DNA of 38,103 nucleotides from Cellulomonas algicola (lineage in GTDB: Bacteria; Actinomycetota; Actinomycetes; Actinomycetales; Cellulomonadaceae). Shown piece by piece: positions 6,620-16,300 of the stretch (positions are counted from its first letter, which is position 1; each line of letters starts with the position of its first letter). The position numbers were made by a program, and so were the translations under genes. The stretch lies in contig NZ_BHYL01000225.1 in assembly GCF_003851725.1 (NCBI RefSeq), positions 1 to 38,103 of the forward strand, read 5' to 3'. Below the pieces are notes generated by a model. It did not search any database, was not told the origin of the DNA, and saw only the letters and a program-made list of their open reading frames with translations.

Positions 6620-8587
6620 GTGACGCAGAACGGGTGGGCGCGATCCGCGCCGACCATCGCGGAGGTCGCGCGCATCGCGGGGGTCTCGCGCGCCACGGTC
6701 TCGCGCGTGATGAACGGCCGGACGACCGTCGACGCCGAGCTGGCGTCCCGTGTGCGCGAGGTCGCCGACCAGCTCCACTACCGGCCGAGCAACGTCGCGC
6801 GCAGCCTGTCGCTGGGCCGTACCGAGACCGTCGCCGTCGTCGTGCCCGACCTCGCCAACCCGATGTTCCAGCAGGTGCTCCGCGGGGTCGCCTCCGCGGC
6901 GTCCGAGAGCGGCTACCGCGTGCTGGTGGCCGACACCGCCGAGGACAGCGTCGACGAGGAGAAGGTCGCGCTCGACGCACGGCTGCGCTGCGACGCCGTC
7001 GTCCTCGTCTCCCCGCGCATGCCCGAGCCGACGCTGCGCGCGCTGCTCCCGGAGATCGCGCCCGTCGTCGTCGTCAACCGCGCGCCCGACGGCACCACCC
7101 CGACGCTCGGCATCGACTACGCCGACGGCATCGAGCAGATCGTCGACCACCTCGCACGGCTCGGGCACCGGCACCTGCTCTACCTGGCCGGCCCGACCAG
7201 CAGCGCGTCGCACTCCGCCCGGCTCGAGGCGCTGCGCGTCGCCGCCGCCCGCCGCGAGGACCTGCGCCTGTCCGAGATGCCCGCCGGCTCGTCCGTCGAC
7301 TCCGGGTACGCCGCCGCGCAGGACGTGCTCGCGTCGCGCGCCACCGCCGTCGTCGCCTACAACGACCTCGTCGCGTTCGGCCTGCTCGCGCGGCTCAACG
7401 AGCTCGGCGTCGCCGTCCCCGGAGACATCTCGATCACGGGCTTCGACGACATCGAGCTCGCGCGGTACGCGACCCCGTCGCTCACGACCGCGACCGTCCC
7501 CCAGGTCGAGCTCGGCCGCCTCGCGTGGGAGCACCTGCGCCGGTCCGCCGCGGGCGACGACGTCGACCCCACCCCGCCGCTGATCCGCCCGCTGCTCGCC
7601 GTGCGCGCCAGCACCGGCCCCGTGCCGCCCGCGGTCCGGCTGCGCCGCCGCACCCAGCCCGTCACCGACCGTCCGGGAGAGCCGCACGTGCAGTCCGCCC
7701 CGCGCTGGAGCACCGACGGACGTGCGCACGTGCTGTCCGCCACCGTCCGCACCGGCGCCCGCCCCGGCGCCGCGACGCCGCTCGCGCGCTACGAGCCCGG
7801 TGACACGATCCCGCCCGTGCACTCGCCGCGGCCGTTCCTGCACCCCGTGCACACCGCCGCCGGGACCGCCCTCACGCAGACCAGCCCCGTCGACCACCGG
7901 CACCACTACGGCGTCTCCGTCGCGGTGCCCGTCGTCAACGGCACGTCCTACTGGGGCGGCCGCACCTTCCTGCGCGACGAGGGCCCGACCCTCCTGCCGA
8001 ACCACGGCCGCCAGGTGTCGACCGGCGTCCGGCTCGACGACGACGGCTCCACGCTGGTCGACGACGTGCTGTGGCGCGACGAGCGCGACCGCCCGCTGCT
8101 GCGCGAGGACCGCCGGCTCAGCGCCCGCGCTCTGCCCGACGAGCGCGGCTGGGCGCTGCGCTGGACCACCGAGCTGCGCGCCGAGCACGGCGACCTGCGG
8201 ATCGAGAGCCCCGCGACCAACGGCCGCCCCGGCGCCGGGTACGGCGGGCTGTTCTGGCGGCTGCCGTCCGCCGACCTCACGACCGTCCTCGGGGAAGGGC
8301 TCGTCGGTGAGGAGGCCGTGCACGGCAGCCGGTCGCCGTGGCTCGCGTTCGTCCAGCGGCGCGAGGCGCGCACCACCACGCTGCTGCTGGTCCAGGGCGC
8401 CGACGAGGCGCGACCGTGGTTCGTGCGCGTCGCCGAGTACGTCGGCGCCGGGCCTGCGCTCGCGTGGGACGCACCCGTCGCGGTGCCCGCGGGCGACGTG
8501 CTGCGCGCCGGGCTCGCCGCCGTCGTCGTCGACCGCGCCCTCACCCAGGACGAGGCCGCCGCGCTCGCCGCCGAGGTGTGGGCGTGA
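6620..8587 (+). CDS. LacI-family regulator fused to a DUF6807 (PmoA-like) domain
   Basis: A 655-residue fusion. Residues 11-33 form the LacI helix-turn-helix (PTIAEVARIAGVSRATVSRV), followed by the hinge and a sugar-binding, periplasmic-binding-protein-like domain to about 335. After a short linker, residues about 357-655 match DUF6807, with DHRHHYGVSVAVP, NGTSYWGG and GAGYGGLFWR. These motifs recur in the stand-alone DUF6807 protein at 33034-34143. No stop or frameshift separates the parts. GTG 6620 has GGAGG 6 bases upstream. An internal in-frame GTG at 7688 with GGGAG before it could also give the C-terminal domain alone. The gene is divergent from ABC operon 1, with matched operators between, and overlaps the next oxidoreductase by GTGA. 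A typical LacI protein is about 340 residues, so the extra domain is a true addition. The DUF6807 activity is not established. Confidence 0.85.
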   Translation: MTQNGWARSAPTIAEVARIAGVSRATVSRVMNGRTTVDAELASRVREVADQLHYRPSNVARSLSLGRTETVAVVVPDLANPMFQQVLRGVASAASESGYRVLVADTAEDSVDEEKVALDARLRCDAVVLVSPRMPEPTLRALLPEIAPVVVVNRAPDGTTPTLGIDYADGIEQIVDHLARLGHRHLLYLAGPTSSASHSARLEALRVAAARREDLRLSEMPAGSSVDSGYAAAQDVLASRATAVVAYNDLVAFGLLARLNELGVAVPGDISITGFDDIELARYATPSLTTATVPQVELGRLAWEHLRRSAAGDDVDPTPPLIRPLLAVRASTGPVPPAVRLRRRTQPVTDRPGEPHVQSAPRWSTDGRAHVLSATVRTGARPGAATPLARYEPGDTIPPVHSPRPFLHPVHTAAGTALTQTSPVDHRHHYGVSVAVPVVNGTSYWGGRTFLRDEGPTLLPNHGRQVSTGVRLDDDGSTLVDDVLWRDERDRPLLREDRRLSARALPDERGWALRWTTELRAEHGDLRIESPATNGRPGAGYGGLFWRLPSADLTTVLGEGLVGEEAVHGSRSPWLAFVQRREARTTTLLLVQGADEARPWFVRVAEYVGAGPALAWDAPVAVPAGDVLRAGLAAVVVDRALTQDEAAALAAEVWA

Positions 8588-9735
8588 GCGCGCCCGCCGC
8601 GCTCGACCTCGCGCGCGTGGCCGTCGTCGGGGTGCACGGGCACGGCGCGTCGCACGTCCGGCGCGTCGCCGCGCTCGCCACCGACCGGCGGGCCGTGCTG
8701 TCCGGAGTCGTCGACCCGCGACCCGTCGACGGCGTCGCCGACGTGCCGCCCGGCACCCCGTGGTTCCCGTCGCTCGACGCGCTGCTCGAGGTCCAGCGGC
8801 CCGACGTCGTCGTGCTGTCCACGCCCATCCCCACGCACCTGCCGCTCGCGTCCGCCGCGCTGCGCGCCGGGTGCGACGTGCTGCTCGAGAAGCCGACGAC
8901 CGCGTCGCTCGCCGAGCACGCGGCCCTGCTGGACGTCGTCGCCGAGACCGGCCGCCGCTGCCAGGTCGGGTTCCAGACGTTCGGGTCGGGCGCCGTCGAC
9001 GAGGTCGTGCGGATCGTCGCGTCCGGCGAGCTCGGCGACGTCGTGTCCGTCGGGGCCGTCGGCACCTGGGTCCGCACCGTCGCCTACTACCAGCGCGCCG
9101 CGTGGGCCGGACGTCGCACGCTCGACGGCGTCGAGGTCGTCGACGGGGTCGTCACCAACCCGCTCGCGCACGCGGTCGCGACCGCACTGCTCGTCGCCGG
9201 GGCGCGGACCGTCGAGGACGTCGCCGACGTCGAGGTCGACCTGTTCCACGCGCACGACATCGAGGCCGACGACACGTCCGCGGTCGTCGTCACGACCCGG
9301 TCGGGCCTGCGCGTGGCCGCCGGGCTCTCGCTCTGCGCGGCCGAGCGCACCCCCTCCCGCGTCGTCGTCACGGGGTCGCAGGGGTCGCTGACCCTCTACT
9401 ACGAGCAGGACGCGATCGAGGTCCGCTCGCCGCGTGGCACGCGCCGCATCACCACCGGGCGTGTCGACCTCCTCACGCAGCTGCTCGACGCCCGCCGGTC
9501 CGACGACGTGCCGCTCCGCTGCTCCGTCGCCGACACCGGCGCGTTCATGCGCGTCCTCGAGGCCGTGCGGAGCGCGCCCGACCCGACGGCGATCGCCGCC
9601 GACCACGTCACGTGGCGGGGCAGCGGGCTCGACGCCTGGCCGGTCGTCACCGACGTCGCCGACTGGTGTGAGCGCGTCGCCGCCGAGGGCCGGACGTTCA
9701 CCGCCCTCGGCGCCCCCTGGACCCGGGACGTCTGA
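8584..9735 (+). CDS. Gfo/Idh/MocA-family oxidoreductase
   Basis: A 383-residue NAD(P)-dependent sugar oxidoreductase-like protein. It has an N-terminal Rossmann strand RVAVVGVHGHGASH and the signature LLEKPTTAS (Glu-Lys-Pro at 102-104), in which the Lys is the usual catalytic residue. The C-terminal half is the alpha/beta substrate domain. The start GTG overlaps the stop of the LacI-DUF6807 gene (GTGA at 8584-8587), so the two are surely co-translated. Families of this fold oxidise or reduce sugars, inositols or 3-keto-glycosides. The substrate is unknown. The same pairing with DUF6807 occurs again at 31568-34143. Confidence 0.88.
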   Translation: MSAPAALDLARVAVVGVHGHGASHVRRVAALATDRRAVLSGVVDPRPVDGVADVPPGTPWFPSLDALLEVQRPDVVVLSTPIPTHLPLASAALRAGCDVLLEKPTTASLAEHAALLDVVAETGRRCQVGFQTFGSGAVDEVVRIVASGELGDVVSVGAVGTWVRTVAYYQRAAWAGRRTLDGVEVVDGVVTNPLAHAVATALLVAGARTVEDVADVEVDLFHAHDIEADDTSAVVVTTRSGLRVAAGLSLCAAERTPSRVVVTGSQGSLTLYYEQDAIEVRSPRGTRRITTGRVDLLTQLLDARRSDDVPLRCSVADTGAFMRVLEAVRSAPDPTAIAADHVTWRGSGLDAWPVVTDVADWCERVAAEGRTFTALGAPWTRDV

Positions 9736-9813
9736 CCACCCGGACCTTCGTGGCGAGCTCGTGGGTCCACCTCACGATCTCGGACGAGAGCGCACGACCC
9801 CGGCGAGGAGGGT

Positions 9814-9913
9814 GGCGGCTGGGCGCGGAGGGTGCGGACTGCCGCGATGAGCGGCGGCTCGGCGCGGAGGGTGCGGCGTGGCGCGGTGAGCGGCGGCTCG
9901 GCACGGCGGGTGA
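9814..9913. repeat. 39-bp tandem repeat, about 2.6 copies
   Basis: Units begin at 9814, 9853 and 9892, each opening GGCGGCT(G/C)GGC; the first two are full length with a few differences and the third is partial. They lie between the oxidoreductase and the lipoprotein gene. The period is 13 codons, so the region stays open in several frames, but neither strand encodes a convincing protein here. Confidence 0.7.
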
Positions 9914-9964
9914 GTGCTCGGCTCGGCAGGTGACGGGGTGGGCGCGGTGCGCGAGGATCGCCGC

Positions 9965-10915
9965 GTGAGGCGGTGGGCCGATGGTGCGGCCGTCGCGGTG
10001 CTCGTCGTCGCGGCGGTGGTCGCGGGCTGCACGGGCGACGGCGGACGCGACCGGTCCGGCGGCGACGGGACGCCCGGGGTGTCCGGCTCGACCGGCGCCG
10101 CCGCTCGGGGGACGGCCGCGGCGCTGCCCGACGACGTGGCCGCGGCGCTCGCGGTCGAGATCCGGCAGTCGCGCGCCGACTGGGGCCGGCGGGTGGTGCA
10201 GGTCCGCGTCGCGAACACCGGCACCGTCGACCTGACCGTCGAGCGGGCGACGCTGCGCTCGCCGACCGTCGAGGGGGACGCGTCGAGCGCCAAGGGACGC
10301 GAGGTCCGGGCAGGCGTCGACCGCGACCTGTCGGTCCAGCTCGGCGACCCGGTCTGCCCGGACACGGCCGACGGTACCGGCCCGGCCGAGGTCGCGCTCG
10401 AGGTGGTGGACGCGGAGGGTCGCGCGGGGACGGTCGTCGTGACGCCGGAGGACCCGCAGGGGCACCTCGCGCGGATCCGCGGGGAGGACTGCGCGACGCT
10501 CGCCGTGGCGGCTGGGGCACGGTTGTGGCTCGACGACGACCTGCCCCGGCACCCGGTCGACGGGCGCGTGGTCGGGAGCCTGACGCTGCACGTCGAGCCG
10601 GTCGCGGGCGGCCCGCGCGTCGAGGTGTGGCAGGTGGACCGGACGAACCTGGTGATCCCGGCGGACCTGACGAACGACTGGCGGGTCGCGGTGGACACCG
10701 CGGCGCTCGACGGCGGGACGGCGGTCGTGCTGCCGGTCGTGCCGAGCCGGTGCGACCCGCACGCGGTCGCCGAGGACAAGCGCGGCACGTTCTTCGGTGT
10801 GCACGCGCGGGTCGACGGGGTCGAGCAGCCGGTGTTCTACGTGCCGTCGTCGGACGCGTTGCGCGGGTCGGTGTACGACCTCGTGGGTGCGTCGTGCGGG
10901 TGGTCGACGGGCTGA
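9965..10915 (+). CDS. Putative lipoprotein of unknown function
   Basis: A 316-residue exported protein. A short basic start (VRRW), a hydrophobic stretch AVAVLVVAAVVAGC and a lipobox ending VAGC (Cys22) indicate lipid anchoring. A low-complexity Gly/Ser/Asp linker follows, then a beta-rich body with four Cys residues that could form disulfides (VCPDT, EDCATL, PSRCDP, ASCGW). GTG 9965 is preferred because GAGG lies 8 bases upstream; a GTG at 9914 would put 17 extra residues before the signal. No known family is recognised. The 39-bp repeat array lies just upstream. Its orientation matches the next genes, but a 466-base gap separates them, so it is probably its own unit. Confidence 0.75.
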   Translation: MRRWADGAAVAVLVVAAVVAGCTGDGGRDRSGGDGTPGVSGSTGAAARGTAAALPDDVAAALAVEIRQSRADWGRRVVQVRVANTGTVDLTVERATLRSPTVEGDASSAKGREVRAGVDRDLSVQLGDPVCPDTADGTGPAEVALEVVDAEGRAGTVVVTPEDPQGHLARIRGEDCATLAVAAGARLWLDDDLPRHPVDGRVVGSLTLHVEPVAGGPRVEVWQVDRTNLVIPADLTNDWRVAVDTAALDGGTAVVLPVVPSRCDPHAVAEDKRGTFFGVHARVDGVEQPVFYVPSSDALRGSVYDLVGASCGWSTG

Positions 10916-10967
10916 CGCCGGGGGTCACGCTCCCGGGTGACCGGCCGTGCGGGCGGGCGTCGTCGCC

Positions 10968-11009
10968 TTGACGGCCATTCGGGTGAACGACAGGATGACT
11001 CGGGTCATC
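10968..11009 (+). promoter_or_regulatory. Candidate promoter with operator GATGAC-N4-GTCATC
   Basis: -35 TTGACG (10968-10973), 17-base spacer, -10 CAGGAT (10991-10996). A 16-bp inverted repeat (10994-11009; GATGAC, four bases, GTCATC) overlaps the -10 box, a typical repressor position. The -10 is weak, so the assignment is moderate. Confidence 0.45.
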
Positions 11010-11305
11010 GCGCTTACCTGCTTGTCAGTAACCAACGATGGTGCTGATCAGGCTCGTCGGCAGGTGACGTGGCAGCACCGCGGCCGACCGTCGCCGGGCA
11101 CCGACGCCCGGCCGACGAGCGGCGCGCACCCGCGGCGACCCGATGTCGGCGCGGGGAACGACGCCCGCCCGGTGACCGTCGCCGGAGCGGGGTGCAGGAC
11201 CCGCACGCCCTCCCCCTGCGGAGCGCCTCACGAGTGGGACGACCGTCCCTCTCGACGCGCCCGGCCACGCCACGACGCTCGAGCGGCATCGCGACGACGG
11301 TCGGG

Positions 11306-11317
11306 TGACACGTGTCA
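11306..11317. promoter_or_regulatory. Perfect palindrome TGACACGTGTCA upstream of GH64 gene
   Basis: A 12-bp perfect palindrome centred 70 bases before the GH64 start codon. It shares TGAC-N4-GTCA with the site at 10994-11009, followed in both cases by TC, which suggests one regulator binds both. The family is not identified. Confidence 0.5.
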
Positions 11318-11381
11318 TCGTTCCCGCGCCGCACCGGCGCGGGCGGACACCTCCCGACCACCTCCCCCGGAAGGTCATCAG

Positions 11382-13001
11382 ATGCAGATCGGCAGACTGA
11401 GAGCGCTCGTCGGCGTCCTCGCCGCGGCGACCCTCGCGGTCCCCCTCACGCTCACCGGCACCACGGCCGCCCAGGCCGTCGGCCCGTCGGTGCTGCCCGT
11501 CACCGTCACCAACAGCACGGGACGCGGCGACGCGGTCCACCTGTACGTGCTCGGCACCAACCTCGCGACGGGCCGGCTCGGGTACGTCAACGCGAGCGGC
11601 GCCTTCACGCCGTGGCCCGCCGGGTCCAACCCGCCGTCGCCGGCCCCCGACGTCTCCATCGCGGGTCCCGCCAACGGGAGCACGCGGACCATCAACGTGC
11701 CCCGCGGGTTCTCCGGTCGCATCTACTTCTCGATGGGCGCCAAGCTGCCGTTCTTCCTCACGCCCGACGGGCTCGTCCAGCCCGCGCCGTGGGCGGGCGG
11801 CGACGCGAGCCGCGACGTGCTGTTCGACTGGAGCGAGCTCACCTACAACGACGCCGGCCTGTGGCTGAACAGCTCGCAGGTCGACATGTTCGCGATCCCG
11901 CACGCCGTGACGGTCACGGGCGCGAGCGGCGCGACGAAGCGGACGGGCGACGTCGTCGCGAACGGCCGCGACCAGGTCATCAACGCGCTCAAGGCGCAGC
12001 CGGGCTGGTCGGGTTCGGTCGTGACGAGGTCCGACGGCACGGTGCTGCGTGTCCTCGCGCCGGGCAAGGCGGCCGGGACCGGCCTGCTGAGCGCCACGTA
12101 CCTCGACCCGTACATCACGTCCGCGTGGAACGCGTACACGTCGAAGACGCTGACCGTCGTCCCGTTCGGCGACCAGCCGAACCTCAAGTACTTCGGGCGG
12201 ACCAGCGGGAACGTCATGCGGTTCACGAACGCCTCGGGCGCACAGGTCGCGTCGTTCACCAAGCCCAGCAGCGCCGACGTCTGGGGCTGCGACGGCAACC
12301 TGCACGCGCCGAACGACCAGGTCGTCGGGCCGATCGCCCGCACGCTGTGTGCGGCGCTCAACCGCGGGACGCTCGGCACGATCGACACGCAGCCGAGCAC
12401 CAACGCGGCCGACTTCTACAAGAGCAACCCCACCAACCAGTACGCCAAGGCGATCCACGCCGCGATGGCCGACGGCAAGGCGTACGCGTTCGCGTTCGAC
12501 GACGTCGGCGCATTCGAGTCGCTCGTGCACGACGGGGACCCGCGCTCGGCCGGCCTGGTCCTCAGCCCGTTCACCGGAGGCGGCACGGGCGGCGGCGGTG
12601 GCGGTGGCGGCGGGACGACCGCCGGTGCGTTCGTCAACGCCAACGGCATGTGCCTGGACAACGACAACCGGAGCACGACCAACGGCAACAAGATCCAGAT
12701 CTGGGGCTGCAACGGCACGGTCGCTCAGCAGTGGTCGTTCGTCGAGGCGGGCAGCACGCTGCGCGTGCAGGGCAAGTGCCTCGACATCGCGGGCGGCGCC
12801 ACGGGCAACGGCACCAAGGTCCAGCTCTGGGACTGCAACAGCACGGGTGCTCAGGTGTGGATCCCGCAGTCGAACGGGTCGTACCGCAACCCGCAGTCCG
12901 GCCGGTGCCTCGACATCCCCAGCGGGTCGACGACCGCCGGCACGCAGGTGCAGATCTGGGACTGCAACGGCAGCGGCGCGCAGCGGTGGACGCTGCGCTG
13001 A
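11382..13001 (+). CDS. Secreted GH64 beta-1,3-glucanase with C-terminal ricin-type (CBM13) domain
   Basis: A 539-residue secreted enzyme that would hydrolyse beta-1,3-glucan (GH64 members release laminaripentaose). The signal peptide ends near TTAAQA (about residue 32). Residues about 38-395 match GH64: VTVTNSTGRGDAVHLYVLG, GRLGYVNASGAFTPWPAG, and the catalytic region FDWSELTYND / NSSQVDMF, where Glu152 and Asp168 correspond to the family's catalytic pair. A poly-Gly linker leads to a beta-trefoil ricin-type domain with three Q-x-W units (AQQWSF, AQVWIP, AQRWTL), expected to bind polysaccharide. ATG 11382 has GGAAGG upstream. The gene is followed by a strong terminator. It is upstream of the pectin enzyme gene but has its own promoter and terminator, so it is a separate unit, perhaps aimed at fungal or algal glucan. 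Confidence 0.92.
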   Translation: MQIGRLRALVGVLAAATLAVPLTLTGTTAAQAVGPSVLPVTVTNSTGRGDAVHLYVLGTNLATGRLGYVNASGAFTPWPAGSNPPSPAPDVSIAGPANGSTRTINVPRGFSGRIYFSMGAKLPFFLTPDGLVQPAPWAGGDASRDVLFDWSELTYNDAGLWLNSSQVDMFAIPHAVTVTGASGATKRTGDVVANGRDQVINALKAQPGWSGSVVTRSDGTVLRVLAPGKAAGTGLLSATYLDPYITSAWNAYTSKTLTVVPFGDQPNLKYFGRTSGNVMRFTNASGAQVASFTKPSSADVWGCDGNLHAPNDQVVGPIARTLCAALNRGTLGTIDTQPSTNAADFYKSNPTNQYAKAIHAAMADGKAYAFAFDDVGAFESLVHDGDPRSAGLVLSPFTGGGTGGGGGGGGGTTAGAFVNANGMCLDNDNRSTTNGNKIQIWGCNGTVAQQWSFVEAGSTLRVQGKCLDIAGGATGNGTKVQLWDCNSTGAQVWIPQSNGSYRNPQSGRCLDIPSGSTTAGTQVQIWDCNGSGAQRWTLR

Positions 13002-13085
13002 CGGTGCACGCGCGCGGCGACGGGGAGGGCGTCGCGCTGAGCGCACCACGTCGACGGTGACCGGTCTCGACCGGCACCCACGACA

Positions 13086-13124
13086 CCAGGAGGCCGTCCC
13101 GCGTCGTGCGGGGCGGCCTCCTGG
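13086..13124 (+). terminator. Terminator after GH64 gene
   Basis: A 17-bp stem (13086-13102 with 13108-13124; one G-T pair) with loop GTCGT. It starts with CCAGGAGGCCG and ends with CGGCCTCCTGG. No U-tract follows. Confidence 0.8.
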
Positions 13125-13154
13125 GCGTCCGGCGCGTGGTGGGACGTCCACAGG

Positions 13155-13246
13155 GTGAGCGCTTTCCCCTTCTTTCCGCGTCCCCCTTGCGGCACCCCGT
13201 GACGGCTGGGTAGGAATGACCTGGTCGCGCGATTGAACCGATTCAG
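13155..13246 (+). promoter_or_regulatory. Promoter and LacI-type operators of the pectin enzyme gene
   Basis: Candidate promoter: -35 TTGCGG (13187-13192), 18-base spacer, -10 TAGGAA (13211-13216). TTGAACCGATTCAG (13233-13246) follows just past the expected start site and fits the LacI operator form TTGAAnCGnTTCAA. A second element GTGAGCGCTTTC (13155-13166) lies upstream of -35 and resembles the GAAnGCGCnTTC sites at 24257 and 31515. Confidence 0.55.
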
Positions 13247-13301
13247 ACCCTCGCGCAGCCCGTCCGACCCGGCTCTCAACGACGAGACACGAAGGTGACG
13301 C

Positions 13302-16300
13302 ATGCGCCCCACCCGTCCCCGGACACCCCTGCCCGAGCCCGCACCCGAACCCACGCCCGGCGCTGCGCCCGCCTCGTCCGCCCACGACCTGCGGCGTGCC
13401 CACGCCCGCCGTCGCGCGGCTGCCGCCGTCGGGTTCACCACCGCCCTCGCGACCGGCACGCTCGCAGCCGTCGCGCTGCCCGCGCACGCGGCCGATCCCG
13501 CCACCTGGAAGTTCGACCTCGGCACCGCGACCAGTCCGGTCGCCGACGGCTACCGCCAGGTCACGGAGGCGACCCGCTACGACGCGTCGACAGGCTTCGG
13601 CATCGTCCCCGCCGACGGCGTCACTCCCATCTCCCGTGACCGTGGCACGACCGACGCCGCCGACCGCGACTTCGTCCTCGCGACGGCCTGGTCGTTCGTC
13701 GTCGACGTGCCGAACGGCACCTACGACGTGACGGTCCGCTCGGGCGACCTGCTCGCCACGTCGAGCACGACCACGACCAACCTGACGCTCGAGGGCGCGA
13801 CGGCCGGGACGCTCAAGACCAAGCAGGTCGCGGCCGAGGGCACGTGGCGCACGACGGTCGCCGACGGCCAGCTCACGCTCGGCGTGACCGGTGCGGGCGC
13901 GGGCGGCTACGTCAACGCGGTCGTGGTCACCGCCGTCGCCGTCGAGCCCGGGCCGGACCCCGACCCCGAGCCCGAGCCGGACCCGACGATCGCCGCGCCC
14001 ACCGCGCTGCGGCTCGCGCACGTCGCCCCGGGATCGGCCACGCTGCGCTGGAACGAGGTCGCGGGCGCGACCGGCTACGTGCTGACGCGCGCCGACGCGC
14101 TCGCCGGCCCGTACACCGAGGTCGCGCGGACGACCCGCGACGTGTTCGCGACGGACGCGTCCGTCGACACGACCACGACGCACTGGTACCGGGTGCAGAC
14201 GCTGACCGCGACGGGCGCGTCGGTCCCGTCCGCGGCCGCCGTGAGCAGCCTCGCGGGCGACGGCGTCCCCGACCCGACGCTCCCCGCCGACGGGGTGCTC
14301 GCGTTCGACCTCGGCAGCGGGGCGCTCGTCCCGGGCAGCACGCGCCTCGACGCCACGAGCGCGTACGGCCCGACGGCCCGCGCCGGGTTCGTCGACCCGT
14401 CGCAGGTCACCGCGACCGACCGCGGCACGGCCGACGCGCTGCGCTCCGACTTCGTCACGGTCGGCGACACCGAGCTCGTCGTGGACCTGCCGGCCGGCGA
14501 CTACACGGTCGACCTGGTCGCGGGCGACACCACGGAGGCGTCGGAGATCGCGATCACCGCCGAGCAGATGGCGAAGGTCGCGACGACCGCGAAGCCCGCC
14601 GGGCAGTTCCTCGAGATGTCGTTCGACATCGCGGTCGTCGACGGGCAGCTCAACCTCGACTTCGCGGGGACCGCCCCGAAGCTCAACGCGCTCACCATCC
14701 GGCAGCAGTCGCCGCGCACCGCGGGTCCGAAGCCGACGGTGTGGGTGACCGGCGACTCGACGGTGCAGTCGTACACGGCGGACTACGCGCCACAGGCCGG
14801 CTGGGGCCAGATGATCGACCGCTACCTGTCGGACGGCGTGGTCGTCGACAACCGCGCGATCGGCGGCCGCTCGTCGAAGAACTTCATCAGCCAGGGCCGG
14901 CTCGACGAGGTGCTGCGGCTGATCAAGCCGGGCGACTACCTGTTCGTGCAGTTCGGCCACAACGACAACTCGTACGGCGTCGACGACCGGTACGCGGCGC
15001 CCGCCGACTACCGCGAGTACCTGCGCACCTACGTCGACGGTGCGCGGCAGCGCGGCGCGACGCCCGTGCTCGTGACGCCGGTGTCGCGGCGCTCGTTCGA
15101 CGCGACGACGGGCCGGTTCAACGTCTCATTCCCCGAGTACGTCGCTGCCGCCACGGCGCTGGCCGCCGAGACGGGCACGCCCCTCGTCGACCTGTCCGCG
15201 TCCAGCCGCGCCTACCTCGACGAGATCGGGCCGGAGGCCGCCAAGGCGGTGTTCCTGCACGTCCCCGCGGGCGTGTACCCGGGGCGGCCCGCGGGCACGG
15301 TCGACGACACGCACTTCCAGGAGTACGGCGCGATCCAGATGGCGCGGCTCGTCGCGACGGACGTCGCCGCGCTCGACGTGCCGCTGGCCGGTGAGGTCGA
15401 GGGCTTCGAGCCGCCGGCCGCCGTGCCGGACGCGCCCGCGGGCGTCGTCGCGGGCAACGTCTCCAACGCGGGCGTGCAGCTCACGTGGACGCCCGTCGAG
15501 GGTGCGGACGTCTACCGCGTCTACCGCAAGGACGCGGCGGCCGGTGACGACGCGTACGCGCTGGTCGCGACGTCGACGCTCGCGCAGGCGGCCGTCGGCG
15601 GGCTCGTCGAGGGTGCGTCGTACGACCTGCGCGTCACGGCGGTGAACGGTCGCGGCGAGTCCGCGCCGAGCGCCACGGTCCGCGTCACGACGAAGGCCGC
15701 GCTGTACAAGTTCGACGTGCAGCTCGCCGGCTCGCCCGTCATGCCGGGCTACGTCGAGGTCAACCAGAACAGCCGCTACACGCCCGAGACCGGGTGGGGC
15801 TGGCTCGACCCGACGGGCATGGGTGGTCGCGACCGCGGCACGAACTTCCCGACGCCGCCGAACGACCTCCAGCGGGACTTCCTGCTGCCCGGGCCGCAGC
15901 ACGTGCTCGCGGTCGACGTCCCCGACGGCTCGTACGCGGTCAAGACCTACAACGGCGACTGGATCGGCACGTCGCGCTCGAACGTGCAGATCGAGGGCAA
16001 GGACTGGGGCGCGTCGAACGCGGGCGCCGGGGCCGTCTCCGAGAAGGTCAGCCAGCCTGTGCTCGTCACCGACGGTCAGCTCTCGATCGTCATGACGGGC
16101 TCGTCGTCGCGGCTCAACGGCGTCGAGATCACGCCGCTGCTGCTCGCCCCGCAGGACCTCGTGCTCGACGGGGTGTCGATCGACGGCGCGGCTGTCTCGG
16201 TCGCGCTGTCGTGGACGGGCACCGACGACTCCGCCGGCTACCGGGTGTACCGGCAGGCGTCCGGGGCCGCGGCTCCGGTCGCGATCGGCGAGACGATCGA

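Larger units (their letters stand above)
10916..11381. other. 466-base gap before the GH64 gene; promoter and two matching operator-like sites
   Basis: No convincing gene is present: reading frames here are Arg-rich shadows. The stretch holds a candidate promoter (10968-10996) and two sites of the form TGAC-N4-GTCA (10995-11008 region and 11306-11317), listed separately. If the promoter is correct, the mRNA has a leader of about 380 bases. Confidence 0.5.

Noticed and set aside
5485-6696. Longer start for the first permease at 6696
   Set aside because: This would read through both divergent promoters and the operators; ATG 6432 has a ribosome site and starts where homology begins.
9750-9968. 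Small repeat-containing frame over the 39-bp array
   Set aside because: It has no ribosome site, and its length comes only from the repeat period being divisible by three.
10923-10942. Hairpin GGTCAC/GTGACC just after the lipoprotein gene
   Set aside because: The stem is only 6 bp and no T-run follows, so it is too weak to call a terminator.
10947-11381. N-terminal extension of the GH64 frame to 10947
   Set aside because: It is Arg-rich, has no signal and lies across the promoter and operator. ATG 11382 has a good ribosome site and begins a normal signal peptide.
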